Assembly: GCA_025934135.1 (NCBI GenBank)
Contig: JAICYR010000003.1
Location: forward strand, 1-59,000
Length of the DNA: 59,000 nt
Direction: 5' to 3'
From: Acidobacteriaceae bacterium
Lineage (GTDB): Bacteria; Acidobacteriota; Terriglobia; Terriglobales; Acidobacteriaceae
The position numbers were made by a program, and so were the translations under genes. Of the stretch, positions 15,801 to 23,942 are shown in pieces; positions within the stretch are counted from its first letter, which is position 1; the number at the start of each line of letters is the position of its first letter. The notes beneath the pieces are model-generated. The model had not been told where the DNA came from, searched no databases, and saw nothing but the letters and a program-made list of their open reading frames with translations.

Positions 15801-16293
15801 CGACCAGCACTACCTGACCAGCGGCAACTTTCTTTCGCAGGCGCTCAATGGTCTGTCCTTCTCCGGAGACTTCGGCTTCGCGACCGGCAATCCGCTGACG
15901 CCGAGCTACGAGGCCGCGATCCTTGACGTGGCGCGTGGCAGCACCGGGTCGTTGCGTCCGGACCGCGTGAAGGGCGTTTCGCTGACCAAGGGCGGCGGCA
16001 CGCTGGACAATTGGTTCAACAAGGCCGCGTTCACCACGCCGGCGAACACCTATGGCACCGCTTCGCGGTTTTCGATTCCCGGCCCGGGGACCGTGTCAAT
16101 GGACGTTTCGCTCTCCAAGACCCACCGGTTCGGCGAGATGCAGACGATGGAAGTCCGCGCGAACATCAACAACTTCTTCAATACCGTTCAGTACTCCGGC
16201 GTGGACACCTCAGTCGGCTCCGCAACCTACGGCGAAGTGACCTCCGCCGCCCCCATGCGCCAGTTCAGCTTTACGGCGCGGTACAGATTCTAA
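12883..16293 (+). CDS. Oar-like TonB-dependent outer-membrane receptor with glycine/RGG tract
   Basis: This 1136-residue outer-membrane protein has a signal peptide (cleavage near F-L-G-A-Q-A), a Pro/Ala linker, and a CarboxypepD_reg-like domain near 60-140 (G-V-I-R-G-T-V, P-L-P-G-V-A-V-T-A-T-N). A Gln/Arg-rich coil follows. Residues about 238-270 are almost only Gly and Arg with some Phe, forming RGG-like repeats. The large beta-barrel includes V-P-T-A-E-E-R-A-G-N-F, D-A-Y-A-Q-D-D-W-R-L and a final F-T-A-R-Y-R-F with C-terminal Phe, the barrel-assembly signal. The plug is atypical because the RGG tract sits where plug loops are expected. The substrate is unknown. It follows the DUF5666 gene by five bases and precedes a VWFA gene, suggesting one envelope operon. 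Confidence 0.88.
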   Translation: MTKKSISLSLLLAVSQLAVPAFLGAQAQGPTPAAAAAVQSSSPAATPSSVQTGPVSQGGVIRGTVMSGAVPLPGVAVTATNTLTGKKYSAATSITGAYSLAIPQNGRYVVRAELAAFAAGTQDALLNGAANNKQVDFKLTLASRAAQQEQREQRAQARQYSGRGTESLSLEGAGADLIAAASLGSQAGSDTQLPTVASNSDFSGESVAVAGETGYTNPFAGFDRGDRLDAGGPDASSGGGGGGGRGGRGGGGGGRGFGGGGGGGFRGGRGGNFRRFNPNQPHGMIYWDGGNSALNAEPFAIRGRELNQPAYSSNRFGAMLMGVPYIPKLIENDTHDFIFLTLSGQRSSSPFNQYGTVPTAEERAGNFQNLTTQSGHPITLYDPGCYAGDPNAGQPFANNTVPGECISTQATKLLSYVPLPNLPGQFQNYRAVSTAQTNTTTIGARVVHNFGSGGNNAAMGNFIRRFTGAASQGIHQNINANFDYSHSASDNLNIFPTLGGKSQSHSYSLGLGYSISKGRINDNVSLRWNRSNSQTLNNFTNATNVAGEIGLNGLPVNPLLYGLPNVTLNQFTGMREQQPSFRTNQTIQLSERLSWRRNKHNFRFGADVHRVHLDLMGQTNSTGTYTFTGLYTEAPGTDPNIPAGEATSGSSLADLLLGMPQQTSLQAPYQKSYLRENIIDAYAQDDWRLRSNLSLNVGIRYEYFSPYSEKYDHLATLDTGDNFSQVATVTPNSIGPFSGKFPRTLVKPQRLDFSPRVGLAWRTLKGTVIRTGYGINYTNGQYSNFVRYFAFQPPFANVQTNENTSTGAPMVTLANGFPAPQTEGNYSVNKNYRLPYVQVWFLDMQRTLPMGIVLNVGYNGSKGTHLDIVNAPGRTATESLSGVLYNYEDSVAFSNYNALDVRLRKRMQNGIGLGATYTYSHSIDNATSIGGNGGTSAGIAQNWQNLLAEESNSSFDVRHKLNGYFVYELPFGPDQHYLTSGNFLSQALNGLSFSGDFGFATGNPLTPSYEAAILDVARGSTGSLRPDRVKGVSLTKGGGTLDNWFNKAAFTTPANTYGTASRFSIPGPGTVSMDVSLSKTHRFGEMQTMEVRANINNFFNTVQYSGVDTSVGSATYGEVTSAAPMRQFSFTARYRF

Positions 16294-16304
16294 GGAGACC
16301 CGCG

Positions 16305-18371
16305 ATGAAAAAAGCATATCTCGCTCTCGCTTTGGCGCTCGCGCTGGCCCCCTTCGCAGGCGCGCAGCAGCAGCAGCCGTCCACCACGGAGTCGCAATTC
16401 ACCCTGAAAGTGAACAGCGACATCGTGCTGACCAACGTGGTGGTGCGCGACAAGAAGACAGGTGAGGTGGTCCGCGGGCTTACGGCCAAGGACTTCACCC
16501 TTCAGGAAAACGGCAAGACGCAGCGCATTTCCAGCTTTGATTTTGAAAGCGTGGACCAGGCCGCTCCGCTCAATGAGGCCACCATCAACGGCCAGAGCAT
16601 CTTCAACGCGAAGGCCGGAGTGGCAAGGCCCGAAGAGCTGCGCAATCACCGGCTGATCGTGATGTTCTTTGACCTGGTCTCCATGCAGCCCGAGGACATT
16701 GAGCGCGCGCAGGACGCGGCCCGCAACTACATCAATAAGCAGATGAAGCCCGCCGACATTGTGGCCGTGGTCTCGCTCGACACGGAACTTTCCATCGATC
16801 AGGACTTCACGCAGAACAAGCAACGATTGCTCGACGCGGTCAACCGGTATTCCGGAGCATCCGCGCAAGGATTGGGATCAGACACTTCCTCCAATCAGGT
16901 CGAGGATGCCACTTCCTACTCGCCCGACGAAAGCGAGTTCAACGACCTGAACACCGACCGCGAACTTTTCGCCATCGCCACAATTTCAAAGTCGCTCGCC
17001 GGGGTCCAGGAAAAGAAATCGATGCTCTACTTCTCGGGCGGAATCCAGCGCAATGGGATTGAAAACCAGGCTTCGCTGCGCTCGGCCATCAACGCCGCGG
17101 TGCGCGCCAACCTGTCGATCTACAGCGTGGACTCGCGCGGGCTTGAGGCCGTCAGCCCGCTCGGCGACGCCTCCACCGGAAGCCTGCGCGGCGCGAACAG
17201 CTATAACGGCACTTCGCTGCAAGGCAATCTGGACTCCAACTTCAACACGCAGGAAGTCATGGCCACGCTTTCCTCCGACACCGGCGGCAAAGCATTCTTT
17301 GACTCGAATGACTTCGGCCCGGCGTTCCAGCAGATCCAGCGCGACACTTCGGCCTATTATGTGCTCGGCTTCCGCTCCACCGATCAACGCCAGGACGGGC
17401 GCTATCGCAGGCTTTCTGTCAAAGTGGACCGCTCGGACGTGAAGTTGGAATTCCGCAAAGGCTACTACGCTCCGGCTGACTTTAAGCACTCAAACCGGCA
17501 GAACCGCGAGCAGCAGCTTGAAGACCAGCTTGCCAGCGACATGCCCGCGACCGACGTGGCGGTGTATCTGCAAGCCTGGTACTTCCGCACCGATGAGACA
17601 CACTACTACATTCCGGTTTCCATTGTGGTGCCCGGCTCGCAGATTCCGTTTGTGAATGGCGGCGACAAGGACAAGGCCACGCTCGACGTGATTGGCGAGG
17701 TGAAGGACACGGCGGGCCACGTGATTGGGCAGGCGCGCCAGACCGTCAAGCTCAATATTGACGAGTCGCAGCAGGTGCGGCAGAAGAACGTCCAGTACTC
17801 AACCGGATTTAACCTGCCGATTGGAAAGTACCACTTGAAGTTTGTGGTGCGCGAGAACGAGACCGGGCACATGGGGTCGTTCGAGACGGACATCAACGTG
17901 CCCGACCTGCGCAAGGTCCCGCTCAAGATGAGTTCAGTGCTGCTGGCCAGCCAGCGCATCACCGTTCCCAAACGCAACACCAACCCTATGGTGCATGATG
18001 GCGAGGAACTGGTGCCGAATCTGGCGCACGTCTTCCGTCAGAACCAGCATCTTTATTTTCTCTATGAGGTCTATTCGCCGGACGAATCTCCGAAGACTCA
18101 CGTGCTTACCAGCATCGAGTTTCTCCGTAACGGCGTGAAAGCTTTTGAGACGCCGCTGATTCAAGCCACGGAACTCAACGAGCCAGACCGCAAGGCCATT
18201 GTCTTCCAGTTCGACGTGCCGTTGAGCAGCTTCCAGCCCGGCCAGTACACCTGCCAGATCAACGTGATTGATGATACGGGCGGGAGCTTCAGCTTTCCAC
18301 GAACAGCAATCTTAGTTCATCCGGCGGCGGTTGCTGCGGCAGCGCCGGAAAAGCCAACGACTGGGAATTGA
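16305..18371 (+). CDS. Acidobacterial VWFA-related domain protein, secreted
   Basis: The 688-residue protein has a Sec signal peptide ending near F-A-G-A-Q. Residues 30-90 carry a beta domain with V-V-V-R-D-K-K-T-G-E-V-V and L-T-A-K-D-F-T-L-Q-E-N-G-K-T, followed by a von Willebrand A-like domain (L-I-V-M-F-F-D-L-V-S-M, I-V-A-V-V-S-L, M-L-Y-F-S-G-G). This is the layout of the VWFA-related family expanded in Acidobacteria. The C-terminal 250 residues are beta-rich and may be adhesive. The canonical D-x-S-x-S metal motif is only partly kept. Shine-Dalgarno AAGGAG lies eight bases before ATG 16305, 11 bases after the TonB receptor. The frame is open upstream but overlaps the receptor. Confidence 0.85.
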   Translation: MKKAYLALALALALAPFAGAQQQQPSTTESQFTLKVNSDIVLTNVVVRDKKTGEVVRGLTAKDFTLQENGKTQRISSFDFESVDQAAPLNEATINGQSIFNAKAGVARPEELRNHRLIVMFFDLVSMQPEDIERAQDAARNYINKQMKPADIVAVVSLDTELSIDQDFTQNKQRLLDAVNRYSGASAQGLGSDTSSNQVEDATSYSPDESEFNDLNTDRELFAIATISKSLAGVQEKKSMLYFSGGIQRNGIENQASLRSAINAAVRANLSIYSVDSRGLEAVSPLGDASTGSLRGANSYNGTSLQGNLDSNFNTQEVMATLSSDTGGKAFFDSNDFGPAFQQIQRDTSAYYVLGFRSTDQRQDGRYRRLSVKVDRSDVKLEFRKGYYAPADFKHSNRQNREQQLEDQLASDMPATDVAVYLQAWYFRTDETHYYIPVSIVVPGSQIPFVNGGDKDKATLDVIGEVKDTAGHVIGQARQTVKLNIDESQQVRQKNVQYSTGFNLPIGKYHLKFVVRENETGHMGSFETDINVPDLRKVPLKMSSVLLASQRITVPKRNTNPMVHDGEELVPNLAHVFRQNQHLYFLYEVYSPDESPKTHVLTSIEFLRNGVKAFETPLIQATELNEPDRKAIVFQFDVPLSSFQPGQYTCQINVIDDTGGSFSFPRTAILVHPAAVAAAAPEKPTTGN

Positions 18372-18384
18372 ATCGGGACCATCA

Positions 18385-18588
18385 TCACGCTTCTTTGCGG
18401 GAATCCTCTTCCGCGGGGCGCCAGGGGCAATTTCTGCATCCCGACTCGCAGCAATAGCCACGCTTCAGGTGATAGGCCGCCGTGAATACCAGGTATGGCC
18501 CCTCCATGATGTAGTCCTCACCTTCGATCAGAGGCTGAGGCAGATCAGGCAAGGGCACCGCCTCCGAACGGAAGTGAAAGTGCCCCAT
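18385..18588 (-). CDS. Small Cys-rich DUF5522-type protein
   Basis: This 67-residue protein carries E-G-E-D-Y-I-M-E-G-P-Y-L-V-F-T-A-A-Y-H-L then C-C-E-S-G-C-R-N-C-P-W. That is the DUF5522 pattern of a short domain ending in a four-Cys knuckle, probably metal-binding; no function is known. It overlaps the end of the Lhr C-terminal gene by 44 bases in another frame on the same strand, so it is likely translationally linked. Its original partner in an unbroken lhr locus would have been the full-length helicase. Confidence 0.75.
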   Translation of the reverse strand: MGHFHFRSEAVPLPDLPQPLIEGEDYIMEGPYLVFTAAYHLKRGYCCESGCRNCPWRPAEEDSRKEA

Positions 18589-19957
18589 CCGAGAGCTGCG
18601 CCGGAGCGTCGGCCGCTGTTTTCGCGGTGGGATAGCTGACGGTCCGGCCCAGAATGGCCGATTCGCGCTCGCCGGGAATCACGACTCCGACGAGATTCAT
18701 GGGGTCTGCGGCCGAATATGTAACTGTATTCGTCTCTGATTCTCGCCGCGACGCGCGCAGCGACTCCAACGCTTCAGGCAACGCGAATTGCTCGCCGCCG
18801 AAGCCGGAAACGAACCTTCCGCCGCGCACCGTGCCCCGCGCCTCCATGCGCCGGAACATTCCCAGCAGTTCGCGCCATTTGGGCATAGCGGTTTCGCGCT
18901 CCATGAGGTCGCGAAATACGACGCCGTAGCGGCGCAACAACACGTGGCAGGCCGACTCAATCGCTGATTCGCGCCACTGCGCCGATTGTTCGGCGGCGTC
19001 GGGCGCGCGCAGCAGGCTCCAGCGGCCGGCGGAAGGACGAGCGGCGCGCTTGATTCCCGCGGGCGCGGCAAACAGCTTTTTTCGCCGCGGATCGACGAGT
19101 ACGCGCAGGCTGTCGAAACCATCCGCCGTGACCAGACCAGCGGCGACAAGTTCCCACAAGGCGTGGCCCGCTTCGTCAGCGGTTGCGCCCAGCGCCCGCG
19201 CGAGATCGCCGGGAAACATAGCGCCACGCTCACCGAGATAGCTGCGCGCGCGGTTCGCGAGATCGCTGAGCGAGGCCGTGAGGTGGGCCTCGGGAACTTC
19301 GCGCCGCGCCAGGCACAAATCCATCCAGAGCGCATCTTCGCGCAGGAAAAATGTGATGGGAGCCACGCCGGTGGGAATGATGCGCTTCGGGCCGCCGCTC
19401 TCAATTGCGGCAAAGGCCGGATGCGGCGATATGCGTCCCCAACCGACGACGCCGGTCAGCGTAAGGGTATCGAGCCAGCGCGGATCGTAGTTCGCCACGC
19501 GCTGCGGCAGCAGCGACCGCTCCCATTCGACCGCCGGGGCCTCAAAACCCTCCAGCCCGCGCAGGGCTTCTAGCAGGCCGGCCTCGCCGGTAAGCTGCCG
19601 CTGAGCGCCCAGGTGCTGCCAGTTCAGGACAAAACGCATGTAGTCCGCCGGAGTGACGGGCTCAATCTGTTTCCTGAGGCTATGTAGAGTGGCTTTATGA
19701 ATGCGCTGTAGGAGGCGGCGCTCGCACCACTCGACGTCTGGGTCGGCGACCGCTCCGGACGGCCCCTCGAACGAGCCGCGTAGGATGGTGCCGGACATTT
19801 CGAGGCGCAGCATCTGCTTCCAAATTTCGCCCGCATCGATGCCCAGGCGCACGGCCAGCCCGCGCGAAGTCACCGGGCCAAGGATGGACATCCACCCCTG
19901 CACGGCCTTTCGCAGAATGTCGTCTGCAGATTTCGCTCCGGATGACTGGGCCAACAC
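18545..19957 (-). CDS. Lhr helicase C-terminal domain as a separate protein
   Basis: About 470 residues match the C-terminal module of full-length Lhr, not a stand-alone helicase. A winged-helix entry region (I-L-G-P-V-T-S-R-G-L-A-V-R-L-G-I) is followed by E-W-C-E-R-R-L-L-Q-R-I-H, I-E-P-V-T-P-A-D-Y-M-R-F, N-W-Q-H, L-E-G-F-E-A-P-A-V-E-W, V-V-G-W-G-R-I and further winged-helix repeats (G-A-M-F-P-G-D-L, E-L-V-A-A-G-L-V-T-A-D-G-F). There is no P-loop or DExH box. In E. coli this domain of Lhr has been reported to carry uracil-DNA glycosylase activity. The helicase half is 16.6 kb away at 36613-39639 on the same strand and in the correct order. GTG 19957 was chosen because GGAG lies five bases before it; the frame also runs through TTG 19975, inside a terminator U-tract, as expected of a gene broken at its 5' side. 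Confidence 0.85.
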   Translation of the reverse strand: MLAQSSGAKSADDILRKAVQGWMSILGPVTSRGLAVRLGIDAGEIWKQMLRLEMSGTILRGSFEGPSGAVADPDVEWCERRLLQRIHKATLHSLRKQIEPVTPADYMRFVLNWQHLGAQRQLTGEAGLLEALRGLEGFEAPAVEWERSLLPQRVANYDPRWLDTLTLTGVVGWGRISPHPAFAAIESGGPKRIIPTGVAPITFFLREDALWMDLCLARREVPEAHLTASLSDLANRARSYLGERGAMFPGDLARALGATADEAGHALWELVAAGLVTADGFDSLRVLVDPRRKKLFAAPAGIKRAARPSAGRWSLLRAPDAAEQSAQWRESAIESACHVLLRRYGVVFRDLMERETAMPKWRELLGMFRRMEARGTVRGGRFVSGFGGEQFALPEALESLRASRRESETNTVTYSAADPMNLVGVVIPGERESAILGRTVSYPTAKTAADAPAQLSDGALSLPFGGGALA

Positions 19958-19973
19958 CGCTACTCCAGCAAAC

Positions 19974-20004
19974 AAAAAGTCCGGAACCCGTGGGTCCCGG
20001 ACTT
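19974..20004 (-). terminator. Rho-independent terminator at the island end
   Basis: On the minus strand a 13-bp stem (arms 19992-20004 and 19977-19989, one G-U) is followed by five T. It lies 29 bases after the stop of the CE15-like esterase gene and thus closes the island transcript, directly before the open frame of the Lhr C-terminal half. A TATACT box at 20006-20011 is too close upstream to be an obvious promoter for that half. Confidence 0.8.
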
Positions 20005-20032
20005 CAGTATAGAAGGGCCAATAAGGCTACAA

Positions 20033-22228
20033 CTACACGGTCTGCTTCCGCTGCTGATCGAGCCAGTCAAAGGCCAGGTCTTGCGTTGACTTGGGAAAGC
20101 GATTGAAATCGTCCGGGCTTTCGATTTTGATTTGCGAGAACGGCTGGGCCAGTTTTTCGAGCGCCGGAAGATCGGTGTACCAGTCGTGCTTGGGGGCAAC
20201 AAGAAGGGTCTTCTTGTTGCCCATGCGCCGAAACACCTCGTCGTAGTCAAACGGAAGAGACGAGGGATTGTCCGCATAGAAGCCAAGCCGCGGCAGCAGG
20301 CCGTAAAGGTGCGAGTAGGCGCGGATTCCCTCCGTGTGCTTCGATGTGCGCAGAGGAGTGACTCCGGCGACCGAGACAATGGCCGCAGGCCTCTCATCGA
20401 GCGCGGCGGTCCACAGAGCAACGGTTCCGCCCAGCGTGTAGCCGAAGAGATAGACCTTCGAGGCATCAATATCGTCCCGCGAGGAGACGGCTGTAATGGC
20501 GGAGCGTGTATCGGCGATCATCTGGCCGAGCATCGACCATTTGGGATAGCGGTGGTAGAAGTCCTTCGCGTAATGCACGCGCGTGGCGTAACCAACCTGG
20601 TCGAAGGCGAGGACAGCGTATCCCCGGCGGGTCAGTTCTTCAAATGGCTCCTTGGCATACCGCGAATAACCCGTACTGTATGCGCGCTGATGCAGCCAGA
20701 TGACGACCGGCAGCTTCCCTTCGTGCTTGAGCGGAGTATAGAGGTCAGCTTTCTGGCTGAGACCATATCCCACGCTTTCAGCTTTCATCACGTCGCTGTG
20801 ATACGGCCGCCGCTCAAAGTAGTCAATCCAGCCGCCGCTTGCTCTTCCGTGATCGGGAAAAGGCACCTGTGCCGGCTCCTCGCCGAGCGCCCAGCGCAGC
20901 TTGTCTTCACCCGGATGGCCGGGAGATTTCTGCCCTGTCTGGGATTTCCAGTCGTCGAAGGTGTAGCCGAAAATGAAGGTCGGTTTGGCGACAGGAACCG
21001 ATGTCCGCCCGAAGACGCTGTCGAGGAAGTCCATGTAGAACTCCATCTCGCCGGAGGTCGTGGGGTGCCCTCCGTTGCGGATGCGAAGGCCCAGACGGTC
21101 CGGCGCGCCAAGGAAGTCATAAACGCGATGGGCGGAGCGGTAATTCTGCTCAAACCCAAAGTCCATGCCCTGCTCTTCCGTGCAGGAGCAGGTCATGAGA
21201 ACGGCGCGGGGCGCGACGAGCGAAAGGAAGGAATTCTGGTCGAATGGCAGTTTGTCTTCGCGCCCGGCGAAGAAGCGGATGCGCGGATGGAACCACTGCG
21301 GGAAGCTCGATGTGATCTGCTCGATGGTTTCCGTCGCAAAAGGGTCGGTGGTGTAGCGCCACGGATTGCACTCGCCGGTATTTCCGCTCGAAGGAACGGC
21401 GGCGGTGATGCGCTCGTCGTAGGCAGCAGCGATGAGCGCCATCTTCCCATTGCGCGAGTGCCCGCTGACGGCGATGCACTTGCGGTCCACTTCCGGCAGG
21501 GTATAGAGATAATCGACTGCGCGGCTGGCGGCCCATGCGCGGCGCGTCAGGCAGGAAAAGTCGTAGTCGGGATAGACCTCGATATATTTGTCGGAATCGT
21601 CCTGCTCGTCCGCCGCCATGAAGATAACGCCGATGTAGCCGCGCGCCACCGCGACCGGAGCCCACGGGCCGGTGCGTCCCTGGTTAGTGAGAAACACGGG
21701 GCGCGGGCCTTCCCCGGCCGGAATAAGCAGTTGCAGATTCAGGTAAGCGCGATGGTTCGGGCCAAATTCCAGACGCACGTCGCGAATCGTTACCTTGCCT
21801 TCCTTGGTTTCCTTGATCACGGCGGAGCGCAGGTTATCGGGCGCGGGAGGAACGCGGCCGGTCATCCAGTGCTCTGCCAGAGCCCGAATCTCGCCACGGC
21901 GCTTTGCCCAATCAGACTTGCTGTGGACGCCTTCGAGTGGGTCAGGGAGAAAGGGCTGCGACGGCATCTCAGAAAATTTTGGCGGCAGCTCGCCGGTGCG
22001 CTTCTGCCATTCTTCCCAAGTCAGGTCGTAGGCGCTGATGCGGCCATGCCGGAAGGCGCGGCGAGTGGGGGTGAGGACTTTGAGCATGAGGGCGAGGGCT
22101 TCGCGTTGCTCCTCGGTTCCCTCGGCTGCTTCAGCGGGCATGATTCCCAGGACTCCGGCCTTGGCCATCATGCTCGAACCGGCGAGCGTAGCGCCCGCCA
22201 TGCTTTGACAAAACGTGCGTCGATTCAT
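20033..22228 (-). CDS. Two-domain esterase: CE15-like glucuronoyl esterase plus degenerate alpha/beta hydrolase
   Basis: A 731-residue exported enzyme. The N-terminus M-N-R-R-T-F-C-Q is a twin-arginine signal. Residues about 150-440 are an alpha/beta hydrolase of CE15 type: nucleophile elbow G-H-S-R-N-G-K, then S-S-G-N-T-G-E-C-N-P-W and a His in N-G-G-H-P-T. CE15 enzymes cleave esters between glucuronic acid and lignin or alcohol groups. Residues about 470-725 form a second hydrolase domain with L-H-Q-R-A-Y and G-Y-T-L-G-G, where Thr replaces the expected nucleophile Ser, and K-H-D-W near the end. The second domain may be inactive or a binding module. It is the last gene of the island operon, 18 bases after the GH28 gene. 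Confidence 0.8.
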   Translation of the reverse strand: MNRRTFCQSMAGATLAGSSMMAKAGVLGIMPAEAAEGTEEQREALALMLKVLTPTRRAFRHGRISAYDLTWEEWQKRTGELPPKFSEMPSQPFLPDPLEGVHSKSDWAKRRGEIRALAEHWMTGRVPPAPDNLRSAVIKETKEGKVTIRDVRLEFGPNHRAYLNLQLLIPAGEGPRPVFLTNQGRTGPWAPVAVARGYIGVIFMAADEQDDSDKYIEVYPDYDFSCLTRRAWAASRAVDYLYTLPEVDRKCIAVSGHSRNGKMALIAAAYDERITAAVPSSGNTGECNPWRYTTDPFATETIEQITSSFPQWFHPRIRFFAGREDKLPFDQNSFLSLVAPRAVLMTCSCTEEQGMDFGFEQNYRSAHRVYDFLGAPDRLGLRIRNGGHPTTSGEMEFYMDFLDSVFGRTSVPVAKPTFIFGYTFDDWKSQTGQKSPGHPGEDKLRWALGEEPAQVPFPDHGRASGGWIDYFERRPYHSDVMKAESVGYGLSQKADLYTPLKHEGKLPVVIWLHQRAYSTGYSRYAKEPFEELTRRGYAVLAFDQVGYATRVHYAKDFYHRYPKWSMLGQMIADTRSAITAVSSRDDIDASKVYLFGYTLGGTVALWTAALDERPAAIVSVAGVTPLRTSKHTEGIRAYSHLYGLLPRLGFYADNPSSLPFDYDEVFRRMGNKKTLLVAPKHDWYTDLPALEKLAQPFSQIKIESPDDFNRFPKSTQDLAFDWLDQQRKQTV

Positions 22229-22246
22229 TCGTTGCCCTCGTAAAAA

Positions 22247-23923
22247 TCAGCTTGCAGCGGAAATGTTCCCGCTTTCGATTACGGTTTGTTGCGGCACTTC
22301 CGTCGAGACCGCGATTCCCTTCTGTGCGTTGCGCAGGTCGCAGCCTGAGACCAGCACCCCGGAAGATTCCGCTCCGCTCACGGCTATGTACTCGACAGTA
22401 TTCGCGGGCGCTGCGGACCCCGAAATCCAGGTGTCTTTGGCGTCCGTTAATTGAATGACCGGCTGAGAACCGGCGGTTGGCGAGCTTTTGATTCCTGCCA
22501 TGCGAACGCCGCTCACGTTGTCCATCATGATTGTGGAGCGGGCCTCGCGTGTTGCCGCGCGGAACGAAATGTCCCGCAGCGAGAGGTCCTGCACGTGACG
22601 CGCATACAGGCCGGAGACCGGCAACATGCCGAACATGATCGACTCCGGATACGCCGTGGGCAGTTCGGGAACCTCGCGATGAATCCATTCGGGCCGGCTG
22701 GGCAGCACGTTCTCAATGTGGATATTCGAGAGCGCTACATCGCGGACAGGCGATCCTGGGAGCCCGGTGATGGAGCTTGGAATAAGGGACTCCGAAGCGT
22801 GGATATTCTCGATGGTGATACCGCGCAGTCCATGCTTCTCCGTCTTGTGAGGGTTCGAGCGATTACCAAGCCGAATAAAAATCGGATTGCGCGCGCGCTG
22901 CATCTGGATGCCGGTAATGACGATGCCGTCGATCCAGCCGCCGTCGACGACTTCAAGTGCGATGCCGGAGACGACGCGGTTTTTGTAGTCGCCCGGCTTG
23001 CTGTAGACCACGGAATTGGAGAAGGTAATGTTTTCAAATCCGCCCTGCGAGCCGCTGCCTATTTTAAAGGCATTGCAGCAGGTGGAAAGCACGCAGTTTG
23101 TGATGGCGATGTTGCGCGCCAGCCGCGGCCCTTGTCCGGTTGGGTCCTCGCTCTTGAAAACGATGGCGTCGTCGCCCGTCTCAACGGAGCAGTCGGAAAT
23201 AAAAACATTCTGGCAGCCGTCAAGGTCAATGCCGTCCGTGTTTCGTCCGGTGACGGGGTTCTTAATCGAGACGCCGTGGATGAACAGGTTATCGCAGTTG
23301 ACCAGATTGAGCGTCCAGCCGGACGCACCCTCGATACGAAGATCTTCAAGATGGACCCAGCGACAGCTCTCGATCTGAATCATTGGAGTCGGTCGGCCTG
23401 TGGGCTTCGCCTGAAATGCGAGCGAGGCGACTTCCTTCCATTCACTGCCGGGATTCTCGTGATGCGGTGGAAAGGGCTCCCAGAATGCCGATCCTTGGCC
23501 ATTGACGCGGCCTGGTCCGGCGAGCGTAATGTTTTCGGCACCCTCCGCATAGATGAGGTGTTTGGTGCTGTGTCCGGATACGTGCATGACACGGCCCTTG
23601 GTACCGTAGTCGCTCATCTCCGTGCTGCCCACCAGCACCGCTCCGGCTTCAAGGTAGAGCGTGACATTGCTCTTGAGAACGACAGTGCCGGAGCGATAAG
23701 TCCCCGGTCGAAGATAAACCAGCCCGCCACCGGCCTTCGTGCAGGCGTCAATGGCGGCATTAATCGCGGGCGAGTCGAGGGCCTTCCCGTCCCCGACCGC
23801 TCCGAAGTGGGTCGGGTCGAACAGTGGCGCGTGGCCATTCTGCTTGCTGGGAGCCGCGTAAGCATTGACTACCGCGGAGGAGGCGAGCGCGCCGGTCAGC
23901 AACATCATTTGTCGTCGATTCAT
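22247..23923 (-). CDS. GH28-family pectinolytic glycoside hydrolase
   Basis: The 558-residue protein starts with Tat-like M-N-R-R-Q-M-M and a hydrophobic stretch. It is a right-handed beta-helix of the polygalacturonase/rhamnogalacturonan-hydrolase family. Entry motif F-G-A-V-G-D-G-K-A-L-D-S-P-A-I-N-A-A-I is followed by catalytic-region motifs N-T-D-G-I-D-L-D-G, then E-T-G-D-D-A-I, and I-F-I-R-L-G standing for the R-I-K motif. The usual G-H-G motif is not obvious (K-I-G-S-G-S instead), so the exact substrate may differ from polygalacturonan. The frame is open upstream to 24112, but ATG 23923 begins the signal peptide. It is 19 bases downstream of an esterase gene in the same operon. Confidence 0.87.
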   Translation of the reverse strand: MNRRQMMLLTGALASSAVVNAYAAPSKQNGHAPLFDPTHFGAVGDGKALDSPAINAAIDACTKAGGGLVYLRPGTYRSGTVVLKSNVTLYLEAGAVLVGSTEMSDYGTKGRVMHVSGHSTKHLIYAEGAENITLAGPGRVNGQGSAFWEPFPPHHENPGSEWKEVASLAFQAKPTGRPTPMIQIESCRWVHLEDLRIEGASGWTLNLVNCDNLFIHGVSIKNPVTGRNTDGIDLDGCQNVFISDCSVETGDDAIVFKSEDPTGQGPRLARNIAITNCVLSTCCNAFKIGSGSQGGFENITFSNSVVYSKPGDYKNRVVSGIALEVVDGGWIDGIVITGIQMQRARNPIFIRLGNRSNPHKTEKHGLRGITIENIHASESLIPSSITGLPGSPVRDVALSNIHIENVLPSRPEWIHREVPELPTAYPESIMFGMLPVSGLYARHVQDLSLRDISFRAATREARSTIMMDNVSGVRMAGIKSSPTAGSQPVIQLTDAKDTWISGSAAPANTVEYIAVSGAESSGVLVSGCDLRNAQKGIAVSTEVPQQTVIESGNISAAS

Positions 23924-23942
23924 CGCGGACCTTGCATGGATT

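Noticed and set aside
20132-22243. 703-residue plus-strand frame opposite the CE15-like esterase
   Set aside because: It is an antisense shadow of the esterase gene, without domain, signal peptide or ribosome-binding site.
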